Origin: Luscinia megarhynchos
Taxonomy: Eukaryota > Chordata > Aves > Passeriformes > Turdidae
Reading direction: 5' to 3'
Assembly: GCA_034336665.1 (NCBI GenBank)
Contig: JAPFBE010000002.1
Coordinates: forward strand, 31,165,406 to 31,229,405
DNA: 64,000 nt
Shown here piece by piece: positions 13,643 to 26,200 of this stretch. A program made the translations under genes and the position numbers. The notes below the pieces were generated by a model, which saw only the letters and a list, made by a program, of their open reading frames with translations, was not told the DNA's origin and searched no databases. The first letter of the stretch is position 1, and each line of letters starts with the position of its first letter.

Positions 13643-16600
13643 TAGTGAAAGGCCAGCAGCAGCACTGCTTTGTTTGGTTCTCCTAAATTAATGAAAATAC
13701 CTTTCTAGTGAAACCTAGGGGGAAGAAACAACAACAACCTCCACCAGAAAACAAAACCAAAAATTCACCCAGAAATCCCTACTCAACCAGAAAGCAAAGC
13801 TTTAAAATATTTTATAGAATATAATCTCACACAAAGTAAAACGAATTTCTTGTTTTCACATGAAAACCATGTTATATTGAACTTTCAGCCATCTCTACAA
13901 AAAGAAGAATCTTTACAGTACTGTCTCCTGTAATTACTGAAACTGCAGTTGGCCTTTTAATGGTTTTTAGTATTATTGAAATAGTGCATCAATTGCTTTT
14001 GCCATATTAAGAGCATCCAGCAAATCTCTGTCTAGCACAGCAGTACAACTATGTAATATATACAGGATTCAGCATCTACAGGACACATAACAAAAGACAT
14101 ATTTGCATGCAGGCAACCAACTACATAGTATCGGTTAAAAAGAGATAAACTCTGAAAGAACTGTGGGATAACAGGTTTCAATATGACTGACTCAATTCCA
14201 ACACTGGCTTAGTGATCTGAAGCCATCCTGACATGCCTTTTTTCTTCCCTAAAAAGAGCACACAGAGTGCAAGCTGGCCTACTGCTCCAAGGCAGCACAT
14301 AAGCAATCCACATCTCCCCACTTCAGAAAGCTCTTCTGCACTAGCTGCAAGTGCATCATCCCAAACACCCTGACCCAGTCACAGGAACTGCTGGACCCAG
14401 TGTGCACTGCAGGGATAGTGAAGCCAGACTGAGGGCACATCCTTGTCACCAGCTTTCATAACACCCAGGAGAAATGGAGTGGAGCTCTTGGATGCTGTTT
14501 ACCCAGGGAAACCTCTGGCAGTACCAAGGCAAACAAGAGGGCACAGCACTTGAGGTCACTGCATCCATCCCCTCCTTTTCCCCTGGCATGCAGAAGCACT
14601 GCACTCTCTTGTCCAGTACCACTGTCCAGCCCTGCAACACTGCTCAGCTTCCCATCCTTTAAGCAGCCAGTTATTCAGGAAAGTCCCCCTTAGCCATCCT
14701 TCCAAGAATTTTCTGGCTGCTGTACTGTTATTTCACACTTATTTCCTCAAGAACAATCTTCTCTGTAAAAATCTGTCTGATTACATGAAAAGCAGTGTGT
14801 TGAGGGATTTCAAAAGCTGCTCTTTCTACCTACGTGCAATGAGCCTTGAGTAGTTTGGTTTGTCCAGTCATGAAACATGGCTCTCTGTTGCTGAGAAGGG
14901 TAGAAGACATAGCAAGGATTGCTGAATCTGCATCAAGTAAGCACAAATCATCATTAAAACAAAGGGAAAAAAAAAGAAAAGTTAACATTGGATAATGTAT
15001 CCATCAATGATTCTGTTGAAACAAGACTCATTTTGTTCTCACTGGAGACTGCCCACTTTCTGATATGAAGGAAATACCCTGGGACATCCAACAAACAATT
15101 TCTAGAGCTTTCATCTGTTTTGAAAATTCCTTCTGAAAAAGAGAAAGAGGACTGTGAACTGAGATTTCAGAATCCCTGTGTGATGAAACCTTATCAAAAC
15201 AGTGTTTGTTCTTCAGGAGAGAAAGGAAAGGAGGGAGAACCTGTTGAATGAAGTGAAAGCAGGAGCATAGGTTTATATTGAGAGACTTTTGAAAATTGTT
15301 TTCAAATACTGAATTTTGTCTGTTGTTCAAAACAAGAAGATTATTTCCTCTTGTCTCTGTGGAATCCAGAAATAATGGCCACCTGCTGCCTGCTGCTGCT
15401 TTACTTCAATGGCACCTTCTAAGAGCAACTTCCCTTTCAGGAAAGTGATCTTTTATGTCTGAGTGGGGGAGAAAACAAGTTCATTAGCACATTTTCTTTG
15501 TACACTAGGGATGCTCTTCTATGCCAGTCCAGGATGTGGTGAGAGGCACAGTTCCTGGGATCTAAAGGTTGTCCAGTTTAATTTTCTCTTCCCTTGTGAT
15601 TAGGAAATAATCTTAAGGGGGGGGGAGGATAAAGCAGGCCAAAAAGGGCAGAAATGATAGAAGTGGACCTTTGTGCTCTTCCAGAGCTTTATTGCACACA
15701 AGATTTCGAGGCTACTTGTTTGCTTTTAGTTTGACCTTTTTACCTTGCTTGGTTTTTGTTTATGACTTTTTCTTCAGCTTGACAGATCTTAATGTCATCA
15801 GGATTTTTTTTCCTATGAATATTGCTACCAATCCAAACAACCTACATTGAAAAAGTATACTAATCCTAATTATAACCCAGCCAGAAAACATTCCCTAAAG
15901 GAAAAAAAGGCATTATGAAGAAGGCTTGATAAAAACCATTGCCTTCTGCATTTTTCATGTATAATATTTTTCTAAAATGGTGAAAAACTCTGGCTCATAG
16001 CAACATCCCCTACCTCCCAATAACCACAGCAGGTCTGTGACTTCTTTAAATTGGTGTCACAGCCATCTTACCCCTTTCCCAGGGAACTAAACACCGGAGT
16101 GTTCAGTTCCTTTTCTCACAGAAGGATTTGTTGGGGGCACTTTCTAATTTCATAAAGTTGCACTAGTCTGGCTGTAATTCAATGAATTATTGGCTAGGGG
16201 AAAATTACTGAAGCTCATCATGACAACATTTTTCATCAAATTAAGCAGTGTTGCTGAGAGGGGAAAAAGTTGTACTTCTAAGACAATGCACCTGCAGAGA
16301 ATTAACTGATAAATGATTTACAGACATGTTGCTGAAAACATTAATGGGGAAACATATTTTTTAAATGAACTTGGGTTTTTTCCCAACTCTTATTGCCTCT
16401 GTGTGATCTTAAATATTTGCCCGTTCAAAGATGCAACACTACACTTTGTGCCATGGGAAGCAAATTGCTGAGACATTTTTCCCTCTTGCATGCTGTTTGA
16501 TGGTTCTCCTCCCTGTTATTTTGTCACTGACACCAGCATTCACAAATAAATGATCCTGGCTAGTGATTCCCTCCCATTGCAGCAGAAAAAGTGGGAGCAT

Positions 16601-17689
16601 AATTACCTGCCCAAAAGGGACAACCATCTCTTTTCATACATCCTTGCTTCAAGTAGTATTAGTTATACTCTGTAGGTTTATGATGATTATTTTATATTTA
16701 TACTACGTAACAGTAAAAGACACCAGCATGTTACTGCCAGACCCTCAGAAGTATTATTTGGATGTGTAGCTCCTGGGCTTTGATTGCTGAGCAGTGTCTG
16801 AAGGCTGCAGATGGAAGAGGTAGTCAAGCATCAAATTACATTGTTTCCTACAGCTCCCTTGATTCCCACCTTGCAGCTTTTGGGAAGTACGGACGGGGTG
16901 AGTAAAGAAGGAGCATGCAGGAATAAAAAGGAGGTGTGAGTCAGCAGAATGGTGCCATGGAGGAATGTACTTTATCCCCCAGTCTCCTGCTGGAGAATTC
17001 CCACATGATGCTCATTACTAAACTTTCCAAAGTAATTAGTTCCTGGTACTCAAAGTCAAGCACAGAAAGGGCTGGGTTTGCTGAAGTGTCAGTCTCTGAG
17101 AACACTGACTGAGAAATCTTGGGGCTCTGCAATGAACTGCTGTGAGAAAACAAGGAAGAAGAAAGTGGTGAAACTTCCCGGTGGTTTTGCAGTCATTCCT
17201 GAGCGCAGAAGAATGCAGAGGACTTTGTGGAAGTGTTTGGAAAGCACTGTTGTCTAGAAAAGTCTGGGAGGCAATAAATATTTTGGACCACTTTTCTGTG
17301 TCTCTACCCCAGACCTCTAAATGGATCCAGCTAGGACTGGCTCTTCTGTGCAAGATTGTTTCTCATCCCCATCCTCACCTTTTTATCTTCTGGGTGCATC
17401 ATTACTTTCCCCTCACCACCTTATTTTTTTTTCCTTTGCTTCCTTTCACCTACTCCCTCCTAATTCTCCTCTTTAATCTTTCCTTCTGCAATGTTATTTA
17501 CACTGTACTCCACACCTTTCCTCTCTCCACATCACAGCTTGGAGTAGCATCAAATTCAGTAATTGTCAGGAAAGTTTTGATCATTCCCTGAGTCCCTATT
17601 ATGTGCAGTCGCCTTGCTGAGATAAATCAAGCACAATTGTCTTAAATTTTCTCCTTTCAGTGGGAACATGTAGTATGTCTGATATCCAG
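13643..17689. other. Intergenic, no gene seen
   Basis: No exon or repeat family recognised. A run of nine G lies near 15,618. ORFs such as 17,181-17,591 (136 codons, plus) and 15,028-15,330 (100 codons, minus) show no domain and are within the length expected by chance. Confidence 0.5.
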
Positions 17690-18540
17690 ATGTTGAACCT
17701 GAATCTTTCCTCCTGAGTTTAAACCTATTGCTTTATCCCCCTGCCTATTACAGACGTAGAGAAGAGCTTATTCACTTGCTTTTAGTAGCAACATCTTTAA
17801 ACATCCAAAGACTGTTATTACGTCTCTCCTTGACATTTTCCTCTCTAGATTAAATAACCTCAGCTGACTTAACTTTTCCCTGTAGGTGAAGTTTTATAGT
17901 GCTCTTACTGTTCTCTGTGCCTTTTTGCTCAGCCTTTTTGAAGCATGTCATCAAAAGTGGACATAGACATCCTACTGAGATCCTGGCAATGCTGACTGCA
18001 GTGGAATTCAGTCTTTTAAGACATAATCCCTTCTTTCTCTACCCATATATAGAGATATAAAAATATGAATTATCTTTCAGTATAGAGGGCTTTAGTGCTG
18101 CTTTTTTTTTTAGCAATAACCTGACATTGCTGACTTATATTCTTCATTATATTTTTTTTCCCCACAGAAGGATTTCTTGCCAACTCTTACTCTTGCTATG
18201 TTAACATAAAAGGACTGTTCCTGACTAAGTGTATTGCTTTTTATTCCTAATGGTAAGTAGCCTTCTTTGAAGAATATTCATCCAATTCAACAAAATTATC
18301 CAGAATCCTAAGCTTCCTCTCTAAGGTCTTTCCTAGTCTGACATCATCTGCAGATTCAGTACTCATACTTTCCCTTCTGTAGCTTCCACTGTCCCATTTT
18401 CTGTCCCCAAACTTCCTGACTCAGGTTAATCATGAAAATTTTATGAAACACTGTACGCAGATGAAACCTTACTGGAATGCTGCTTTGCATATCTCCCATT
18501 CTGACAGTGTCTTATTTTCTAGACAGTTTTTCCCCTGCAT
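17690..18540 (-). mobile_element. Old CR1-type LINE fragment, antisense
   Basis: Landmarks appear in the order expected for the reverse complement of the 3' half of a CR1 ORF2. First comes a block like 'gaagagcttattcac' and 'cgtctctccttgac', then 'catcatctgcagattcagta', which corresponds to the CR1 segment usually ending 'gtctgcaaacttac'. After that come a segment equivalent to 'catgaaaattttatgaaaca' and one equivalent to 'ctggaatgc'. The copy is highly diverged and its ends are approximate. It may reach about 18,800. Confidence 0.6.
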
Positions 18541-18859
18541 AAAATTAATTCACGTAGTAGTTCATGTTTCTTTAACTTAATTACAGACTAATGGAAGGCA
18601 ATTCCTATTGAAACACAAGACAGATGAACTCTGATGCTTCCTCCATATACACAAGACTTGTAATTCTGGATGGATTAAGAAGTCCATTGGGTGACATTTT
18701 GGATGTCCCACTTCATTATCTTCTAGATGCTTATGTACAGTTTGCCTGATTATTTGCTCCTCTGTTTTTCTGTGAGTGAAGTCTCTGTTGCAGATGTGTT
18801 AGGATAGGTGTCCTTTGTTTATAGAATCAGTATTTCTAACAGGAACTGTCAGTATTTAT

Positions 18860-19040
18860 TAGTACTGGACCACACTGCCCAAGGAAGTGGTAGGCACCAT
18901 CCCTGGAGGCATTTGAAAGATGTTTCAATGTGACACTTGGTGGTCTGGTTTAATGGTGGACTTGGCAATGCCAAATTACTGTTTGGATTCAATAATTTTA
19001 GAGGTCTTTTCCAACCTAAAAGATTCTACGAATCTCTATT
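18860..19040 (+). mobile_element. CR1 LINE 3' end, sense
   Basis: It begins with the segment for the last residues of the reverse transcriptase ORF ('ctgcccaaggaagtggtagg', then 'catccctggaggcattt'). It runs through the CR1 3' UTR to 'gaggtcttttccaacct' and a degraded terminal 'gattctacgaatctc' repeat. It is 5'-truncated, as is typical for CR1. It lies close to the older antisense copy at 17.7-18.5 kb but in the opposite direction, so the two are separate insertions. Confidence 0.88.
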
Positions 19041-19483
19041 AATGAATGCCGTTCCTTGAGCAAAGACCCACAAAACCAACAGACTGACAAGTGAAGGAAG
19101 TGAGTAGCTCTGGCTGTTGACATCTGCTGTGTTTGTGGTTTAGTACATAACGTGCATTACATTACCCCACAGCCTTGCCCTGGCTGCTGCAGCCTGAGTC
19201 ACAAAAAAAGCCTCTGGATGGAGCAAAAGATTGTTCTTTCTCTGGAAGCCACTGAGAAAAGCCAGAGGAAGTGTAGTGGGCCAGATGGGTCAAGCTCAAG
19301 GGAGGCTGGCAGCAGGCATTTAGGGAGCAAGGAGCCTGCAGCATCTTCATGGCACCAGCCACACCCCAAGGGCACGATAGGAACACGTGTGACACACACT
19401 TGCATATCTTCTCACCTGTTGAATTTGAGAAATTAGAAGAAGTGCTAGGAAAAGAGCAAGCTCCATGTGCAGAGCTCTTCTGT
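19041..19483. other. Intergenic between CR1 and LTR
   Basis: No gene recognised. The DNA may partly belong to an older repeat. A 'gtggtttag' block near 19,134 resembles the terminus of some avian LTRs, but no matching partner was found. Confidence 0.4.
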
Positions 19484-19897
19484 TTGACAGCATCCTGGTT
19501 CCCACCAGGGCAGGGTTAATTTTTGCTGTAGCCAGGAGGGGCATGGCCAGGTTGTTCTGTACCACCTCACATCATTGCTGGGGCCAGGGGCGAAGGGGGC
19601 ACTTCCAGTTGAGTAAGGGTGGCAAAGGGGTACTGTTTCCAAGGAATTGTGTGTGAACCATTTGCCTATCCTGTACACTTGTTATTGATGTTGTAGCTGA
19701 TATTGTTTGCTTTCTTATTTCATTGCTGTTTCCAATAAATTGTTCTAACCTCAACCCGTGATCTTTACCTTTTGTGCCTCCAATTCTCCTCGCCATCCTT
19801 CTGCAGTGGGCAGCAGAACAGGGTGAGGCAAGGGGAAGTGAGCAAGCAGTGCATGTTTTGGAGTGTTTTGGTGGGAACATTAAACTGGGAAATAACA
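19484..19897 (+). mobile_element. ERVL-type LTR, sense, internally deleted
   Basis: The 5' part has the 'gggttaatttttgctgtagc' block seen near the start of avian ERVL LTRs. Next comes a short version of the segment that leads to the 'cattgctgggg' block. A poly(A) signal AATAAA follows at about 19,735. After it the U5-like segment reads 'ctaacctcaacccgtgatc', then 'ccaattctcctcgccatcc', and ends near 'aaataaca'. About 150 bp of the usual U3 region seems to be missing. No clear target-site duplication or internal retroviral sequence lies beside it, so it is probably a solo LTR. Confidence 0.75.
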
Positions 19898-20518
19898 AAT
19901 CCTAATCTATGAAAGAAAGATTGACACACATCAAAAAGAAGAAAGAGGAGGGGACCTTTCCAGCTAAAGGGATAAAAATATTTCCTTTTCTTTCACTGGG
20001 TTTGTCTAATTTGTTAGTTATATTCTCTTAGGTTTTTTTTTTTTTACTCTTAGGTTACTTTGAGACCTTCATACATATGAACACTTGCTAAATAAAACTG
20101 TCAGCACAAAGACATAAATTCACTGTTAAACTGCAACAAGGGTCTGATGTCTTTTTGCTAGGTAGGTCTTTTCTCTGAGAGGACTCCCCAGAGTCTGTGA
20201 GCAAAGATTTGTGTAGCAAGACAAAATCCAGGCAAATCAAAGAGTGCTAAAAATGTGGCCTCTAAGCAATGAGCACAAAAAGAAAACCTCAGTACCTTAG
20301 CAAAGAACATGAGATTTTTCTGATATCATTTGCATTGCTGTTCAAATCTTTCTGATTAGTGACAGACCAGGAAAACCTCAATCCTACAAACTGATGTTCT
20401 TGAAAGACCCTTTGCCATGTTTGAACTTCCTCAAATACTGTAGCTTCCAGAATGACAAGACATTCCCCAGTTATGATGAGATAGAATGTGCTGTGTAAGA
20501 AGGCATTTTTATAAATAA
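19898..20518. other. Intergenic, no gene seen
   Basis: Unique-looking DNA with a T run near 20,033-20,045. No exon or repeat family recognised. Confidence 0.5.
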
Positions 20519-20831
20519 TCATAGAATTATTTGGGTTGGAAGGGACCTTCAAAGGTCTGTCTTGTTTGAGCTCTACTGCATTCTACTGGCAGGGATTCTA
20601 CCACTAGACCATGTTACTCAGAGTCCCAACCAACCTGCCTTTAAATACCTCCAGAGATGGAACATCCACAACTTCTCTGGCCACTTCTTTCAGTGCCTCA
20701 CCACCCTTACAGTAAAAAATGTCTTCCCACCCAATATGTAATCCAATCTAAATCTACACTCTTTCTGTTTAAAGCCATTGCCACTTCTCCTGTCACTACC
20801 TGCTATAAGAGACCTAAAGGTCACAACTGCC
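20519..20831 (-). mobile_element. CR1 LINE, antisense, 3' part (left of inserted LTR)
   Basis: The + strand starts with the reverse complement of the CR1 tail ('catagaattatttgggttgg', then 'aagggaccttcaaagg'). It continues with 'aaatacctccagagatgg' and 'aaaaatgtcttccc', all standard landmarks. The element breaks off at 20,831 where an LTR is inserted and resumes at 21,381. The last bases, ACTGCC (20,826-20,831), are the left copy of the target-site duplication. Confidence 0.93.
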
Positions 20832-21380
20832 TTTAAACATTATCAAGGCTGCAGAAGGAATTTGCTGTAGGATATACCACCACAACAGGAACTTCAGATA
20901 AGCACAGAGGAGTGGAACATACAGAAGGAAGGCACTAATTCCAGGCCTAGCAGAGGTAAGCTTTGCTTAGCACCTCCTCGTTAATGCATCCAGAAAAAAA
21001 TTCTCATTGTGACAGAGTGTGGGAAAGTAAGCAACTGCTTGCCCACCTGCCATGCCAAGTTATGGGCATGGCATCTACACCCTGTGGATACAGAAGTTGG
21101 ACTGTATGAATGGGATAACCCAGAAGAATGATGTGACCCCACCACCAAGAAGGGCAGAAGAAGAAAGACCAAGAGGATATCACCTGGGTCCATGGGGTGG
21201 TGATACCTTTCTGCTTATTCTGTGTCTCTGGCTCTTTCTCTCCCAAGCCCCCTTTCCTATTTCTTTCTATCTCTCTTCTTCACACCCACTGGAATAGAAT
21301 CCATATTATTGACTTTGACATATGGTCTTGTTTGCACCTTAATTTGGGCAGAGGCATCTCTTAATAATTGGATCATAACA
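20832..21380 (+). mobile_element. Solo ERV LTR inserted into a CR1, with target-site duplication
   Basis: This 549-bp segment splits an antisense CR1. It is flanked by ACTGCC on both sides (20,826-20,831 and 21,381-21,386). The match extends to nine bases, ACAACTGCC, if the terminal ACA of the element is counted. The 3' part looks like an LTR: pyrimidine-rich U3/R ('tctctcttcttcacaccc'), a degenerate poly(A) signal AATAGA at about 21,292, a U5-like segment and a terminal CATAACA. The first bases are TTTAAAC where TG is expected, consistent with one substitution. A 6-bp duplication would fit an ERVK-like integrase. The family name is not certain. No retroviral genes are present. Confidence 0.8.
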
Positions 21381-21645
21381 ACTGCCCTTTTGACATGTCC
21401 CACTCCAGCTTCCTTGTGGGTTCTTTTAGGTACTGGAAGGTGCTCAAAGTTCTATCTGGAGACTTCTCCAGGCAGAACAACACAACTCTCTCAGCCTGTT
21501 TTCATAGGAGAGGTGATCCAGCCTTCTGAACATCTTTGGGGCCTTCCTTTGGACTTGCTCCAGCAGGTCCATGTCCTCCTCATATTGGGGAACTAGGGTT
21601 GGATGTAGCACTCCAGGAGGGGTCTCACAAGAGCAGAGTGGAATT
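21381..21645 (-). mobile_element. CR1 LINE, antisense, 5' part (right of inserted LTR)
   Basis: It continues the CR1 from 20,519. Landmarks on the + strand are 'ttttaggtactggaaggtgc', 'ctctctcagcctgttttcat' and 'aggggtctcacaagagcaga'. Together the two halves form one CR1 of about 580 bp, truncated at its 5' end near 21,645. An antisense ORF called here is only a remnant of the CR1 ORF2 reading frame. Confidence 0.93.
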
Positions 21646-23150
21646 TCCATTTTAAAACCTCTGAAAATTACAGCAAACAGACCATCTGGGAAATTTTCAC
21701 TTTCTAAGTTTTGCATTTAATAAGACTCACTCATTGATATCCTTGAATATATTACTTTTAGGGTCATAGCATCTGAGACCATCTGCCACTTTGACTTACA
21801 GCTCTGATGATTACTTCATTATAGAGTCTTTAGTGTTTCAAAAAGGAGGAATTAATTCTTTCAAGAGAAAATATCCCTCCAAGCAGGAAGTTCAGCAAGT
21901 CTCTAAATTCTCATTACAGGGATTCTCTGCAGAAGAGAATTTTGCACATTGGCCTGAAGCTGCCTCAGCTGTGCACGTCTGGTCCCTAGCACTCTCTATC
22001 AGGAGCAGGGCATCTGAGAGTGAAAATGATGATCTCATTCTGGTTGCAGATTAGCTTGAAACAAGATTTCACTAAGTCATGAGTGCTAGAGGGTTTCTCT
22101 GGGTTATTGCAGTCACAACTTGTGTGTGTACTGCAGGATGTAGATTGTTCTACACAGGCTCCCAGGCATTAGCTAGGCTACAGAAAGTAATCTTTTTGGC
22201 AGAAGCAGCCTTTGTTGATTGCAAAAACTGTAAATGCCAGGGGCTGCTCCAGCTGAAGAGCATATTTCATCCTTTCAAGTCCTGAGAGTGCAGGCAGGCT
22301 TGGTCAGACCTCAGTGACTTCATTTGAAATAAGGAAGCAGACAGCACAGTGCTGTTGAACTGGCCACTATCTCCTACGACAAACTATTCTCACAAAAGAA
22401 TTCTTATCAGAAAAGAAGACTTTGTCACTACAGTATAATACTTTTATCTTTCAAGAATTACTTTACTAATGATATGTTACAAAATAATTTAATTTCAATA
22501 TTAATGAATTATGAAATATCTACTTGATTTTTCTTAATAACTGATCAAGGCTGAAAACTAAAACCATTTAGATGTTGGACATAGAACAAGTTAGTAATTA
22601 CTCTGCATTCTTTCCTTCTCTGGCAAGACACTTTTCCTTTTTTTTCCTTTTTTTTACACTAATTGCGGATGTTACTAGGATATTATGTGTTTAGTGTCAA
22701 AATTTGGTTATACTGTAGGCTTTGCTACCCTGGATGACCCATATCAATTATTTGTGCTATTATTTTTGTTTTATATGCCTAGCCTAAAAATACTATGCCA
22801 AATAAATAAGGAAATAATTGAAGCTGCAATGTCATAGATTGGCTGAGCCTCGTTTCTTCAGCACCTCAACACATTGAGGTTTTTCACTGCATTTCACAAA
22901 CTGCAACTAATATTAAGATAATAATTACTGATTAACTAGAAACATGCCATCAGATTTACTAAATGGTTCAGGAACAGACTGGGAAGTCATTACCCATTAT
23001 TTAAGTCTATGGAGAAAAAGAAGAATTTCACAACTGTTCTGTTCCATCCATTCATCTTTCATCTGTTCTTTCTTAGCCTGGGCTAATTCAGAAACCTATT
23101 TTAGGGGTCAGGTCCTCAGCTAAATGGAGCTGTTTGTAAGCTCCTTAAGA
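21646..23150. other. Intergenic, no gene seen
   Basis: A/T-rich, repeat-poor DNA. The interval 22,420-22,960 carries many TAAT/ATTA cores. No exon recognised. Confidence 0.5.
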
Positions 23151-23213
23151 TCACTCACTCACTCACTCACTCACTCACTCACTCACTCACTCACTCACTC
23201 ACTCTCACTCACA
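23151..23213 (+). repeat. (CACT)n tetranucleotide microsatellite
   Basis: About 13 uninterrupted CACT units to about 23,204, followed by one interruption and two more units. Probably length-polymorphic. Confidence 0.97.
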
Positions 23214-26200
23214 GTCACAGAGGAGAAGAGCAGGGCAGAAGGTTGAATAACTGCAAAACCAGAATAATTATTTCCCAGTCCTTATTAATACAAGTGTCAC
23301 ATCATTCTCATTTTGGCCCTTGCATGTCAGGGGAAATTACATGACACTCTAGTCAGACTACTGTACTAGTTTTCCAGATACAAAAACCAGACCATGCAAC
23401 AATGACTGAGAGCTCAGTACAAACACATGCAGAAGGTGAAGAGGATTCTGAGGGACCTGTGTCTTCACATGATAATTGTTAACATCTCTTGAGCAACCTT
23501 TGATCAACAGCCAGGCAGATCCATCTAAATAATGTCTGCTTACCAGGGAATGTCTGTCTCTGTCTATGTATTCATACCCTATTTACCTTAGTGGCAGAGA
23601 TTGGTACACTTCAAAAGCCTTTACCTGTATCATAAATAGACTAAAATTTGCTTATTTTCAGAAGTCTGAATTGTTTGTTACATCCTGACATCAATTAATC
23701 TAATCATGAGGCGTGGTAAAATACTAACTGGAGCAGCTCTCAAATTCCAGCTTGACTTGGATAGTAAAAGCAGAATTAATTCTGAAATATACATGTGCAG
23801 TTATTGCCTATGTCCTTAAATAATCCAACATTCAGAAGACTGACTTAACTGTAAGGACACAGTTGGAACATCCAAAGGTTTTAAGTATGTGTATAAAAGT
23901 AAGAGTCAAATGCACGTGAAATATCACACAGTAAAATCCTTTGTGTTTAATTTGCAATGTTGTCCAGCACATCTCAGGCATAATGAATCAATTCCTGTTT
24001 GTCCCTTTATGAAGCAAGGTCTTTATTACTTTTGGCAGCAGCCTGGCTATTCACTATGTCTTTTTCAGTGAAGTCCTAAAACTGGGGAGAGAAAACAATC
24101 TATTAATTAGCTGCAGTCATTACAGTCTAGCATGAGTCTCTGATCACAGCCTAGGTGAAGAACAGTAGCTCAGGAGAGGTTACATCAGGTCAGTCATTTG
24201 GGCTCTTTAAGTGTTGGGCTAAACAGCTCTTCATGGGATTACTCACAAACAAGACTGTAAAAAGAAGACACTTTAAAGGTAATCTGCATTCTATTTTAGA
24301 AACAAAACGAAATCCCCCAATTCTGAATAATCTGCACAGCTCGTTATGAAGCCTTTGCTCTGGCAGTAGTCTCAAAGTTAATTACCTTTTTTTATTCCAG
24401 TTTTTCACACATCATTTCAACTATAGTGCTAGTAATTTTATCTTTGATGCTCATTTTAGCTGCTCACCAATTCCTGCAGCAATCTTCTGGGAATTGTGAG
24501 ATCTGGCTGGAAATTATAACACTACAGGCTGACTGCACAGGAAGAAAGCATAGTCAAAGGATGCAGCATTAGACTGTGTTGTTGGCAGGGATTTTTCAAT
24601 AGGTTTTGACTCAGGTTGGGCTAAACATTTCATTCCCTTTCCTTGATTGGAGCCAACATTTTTATGATTAGATGCCTTAAGGAACTGTGCTATGCTGAAA
24701 AAAAAAAAAAAGTGTGGTTCTTTGATAAACAGAAATGAAAAAATCCTGTCATGTTAGCTGAGACTTATTAATAGTCCTACTTCTCAATTTTTTATAACTT
24801 TGTTGTGTGTTTTGGAAAAATGGGACATGAGGGGGCAAAAAGCATCAAGGCAAAGCCAGACGTACTGTATTCAGTGTCTTCTTTTTAGATTGACAAGTTT
24901 ACTGTGATAAAATAAGGAAAAGTTTATACTGAGATCAGAACATCTTGGCTTCTGGTCATCTGATCACTGATGCACTAAAAATCATGCACTGAATTTACAA
25001 GATATATATGCTAAAAATATAAGATAGATTGCAAAATAGAATAAAGATTTATTCTGCACAAAAAACTCAACTGGACTGCAAGATTTCCAGATAGATTTAT
25101 GTAAGCAAGGAAAACCAAAGCCTTATATCATTTCCACCATGAGTATCTAGAAATATTTTAACTAAGCTACATTTTTGTCATCCGGGGACCTTCAAGTAGA
25201 GCCTGAAGCAATTTGACTAACATCTGTCTGTCACAACTTTTTCTTCTCATACTCTTAAATCCTGCACACTTGTGTCATGGAAGCCATCAACACAGCAGAA
25301 CACAGACGTTTTTTCAGGCTTGGTTTCTCTGTATAAACCATGGATTCAGAGAAAGATATGCCTAAAGAATCCACACAAGACAGCAGGCTGGCTCTGCCAG
25401 GCAGGTAGCTCACCTAACCAAAAGGGAAGGGAAAAAAAAAAGTGGGATCTTCTGGTTCAGCTTGCTCTTGATATACCTCTTATGAAGGAAAATGTTTTGA
25501 CCATCTGGCTCCAGAAATCCCAAAAGAAGTACAAGCCTTACCTAAACAAAGGGTGTTGCATTGGAGATGAGGGTTGTGTAAAAGAATATTTTTTGCTACA
25601 GCAATCTTTTTGCACCTTTTTCTTGGGAAGAAGATGGAAGCATTCATATTTTTTGAGTGTACCACACATTGGAAGAAAACCAGGCTGCAGCATTCTGTTT
25701 GAAATATTGTGAAGCAGATTTTCCTTCTTCTGTTACAGTAGCTCTACTTCATGGGAAACTACTAGAGAGAGAACAAACATGCCTCTAACCTACTGATTTG
25801 ACTACCTGCTTGGGCAGAAAAGCATGCAGGTCACTATCCAGATTGTGCTGGGATGCAGATGAAGCTAAGTCTTTTGAATCCTGGTCAAGTGCTCCATGGA
25901 ATTCATCTCCCACATGCCCAATGTTTTAAGTAGTTCTTCCCTCCTGATAATGTATGCTGAACCCTGAAGTCTTTAGACAACATTCATACTCCTTTTCCTA
26001 AGGCTCTTTGAATAATCTCCTGTGTGTTAGCCTCTCCTTTTCTCATCATTCTAACAGATCTTTTTTCTAGCATCAGTTCCAGATTGAATTCAATTTTTGC
26101 TACCACAGGTAAGCAAAACTGAGAGATTATTGACACAAGTGTTTTCTCCTGATGCTAATCTATTCTTTAGAGGGAGAATCAGCACCTTGTTTATTTCCAG

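Noticed and set aside
25272..25712. 146-codon ORF, longest outside the CpG island
   Set aside because: No domain or signal peptide and no CpG or splice context. This length is expected by chance in 64 kb on six frames.
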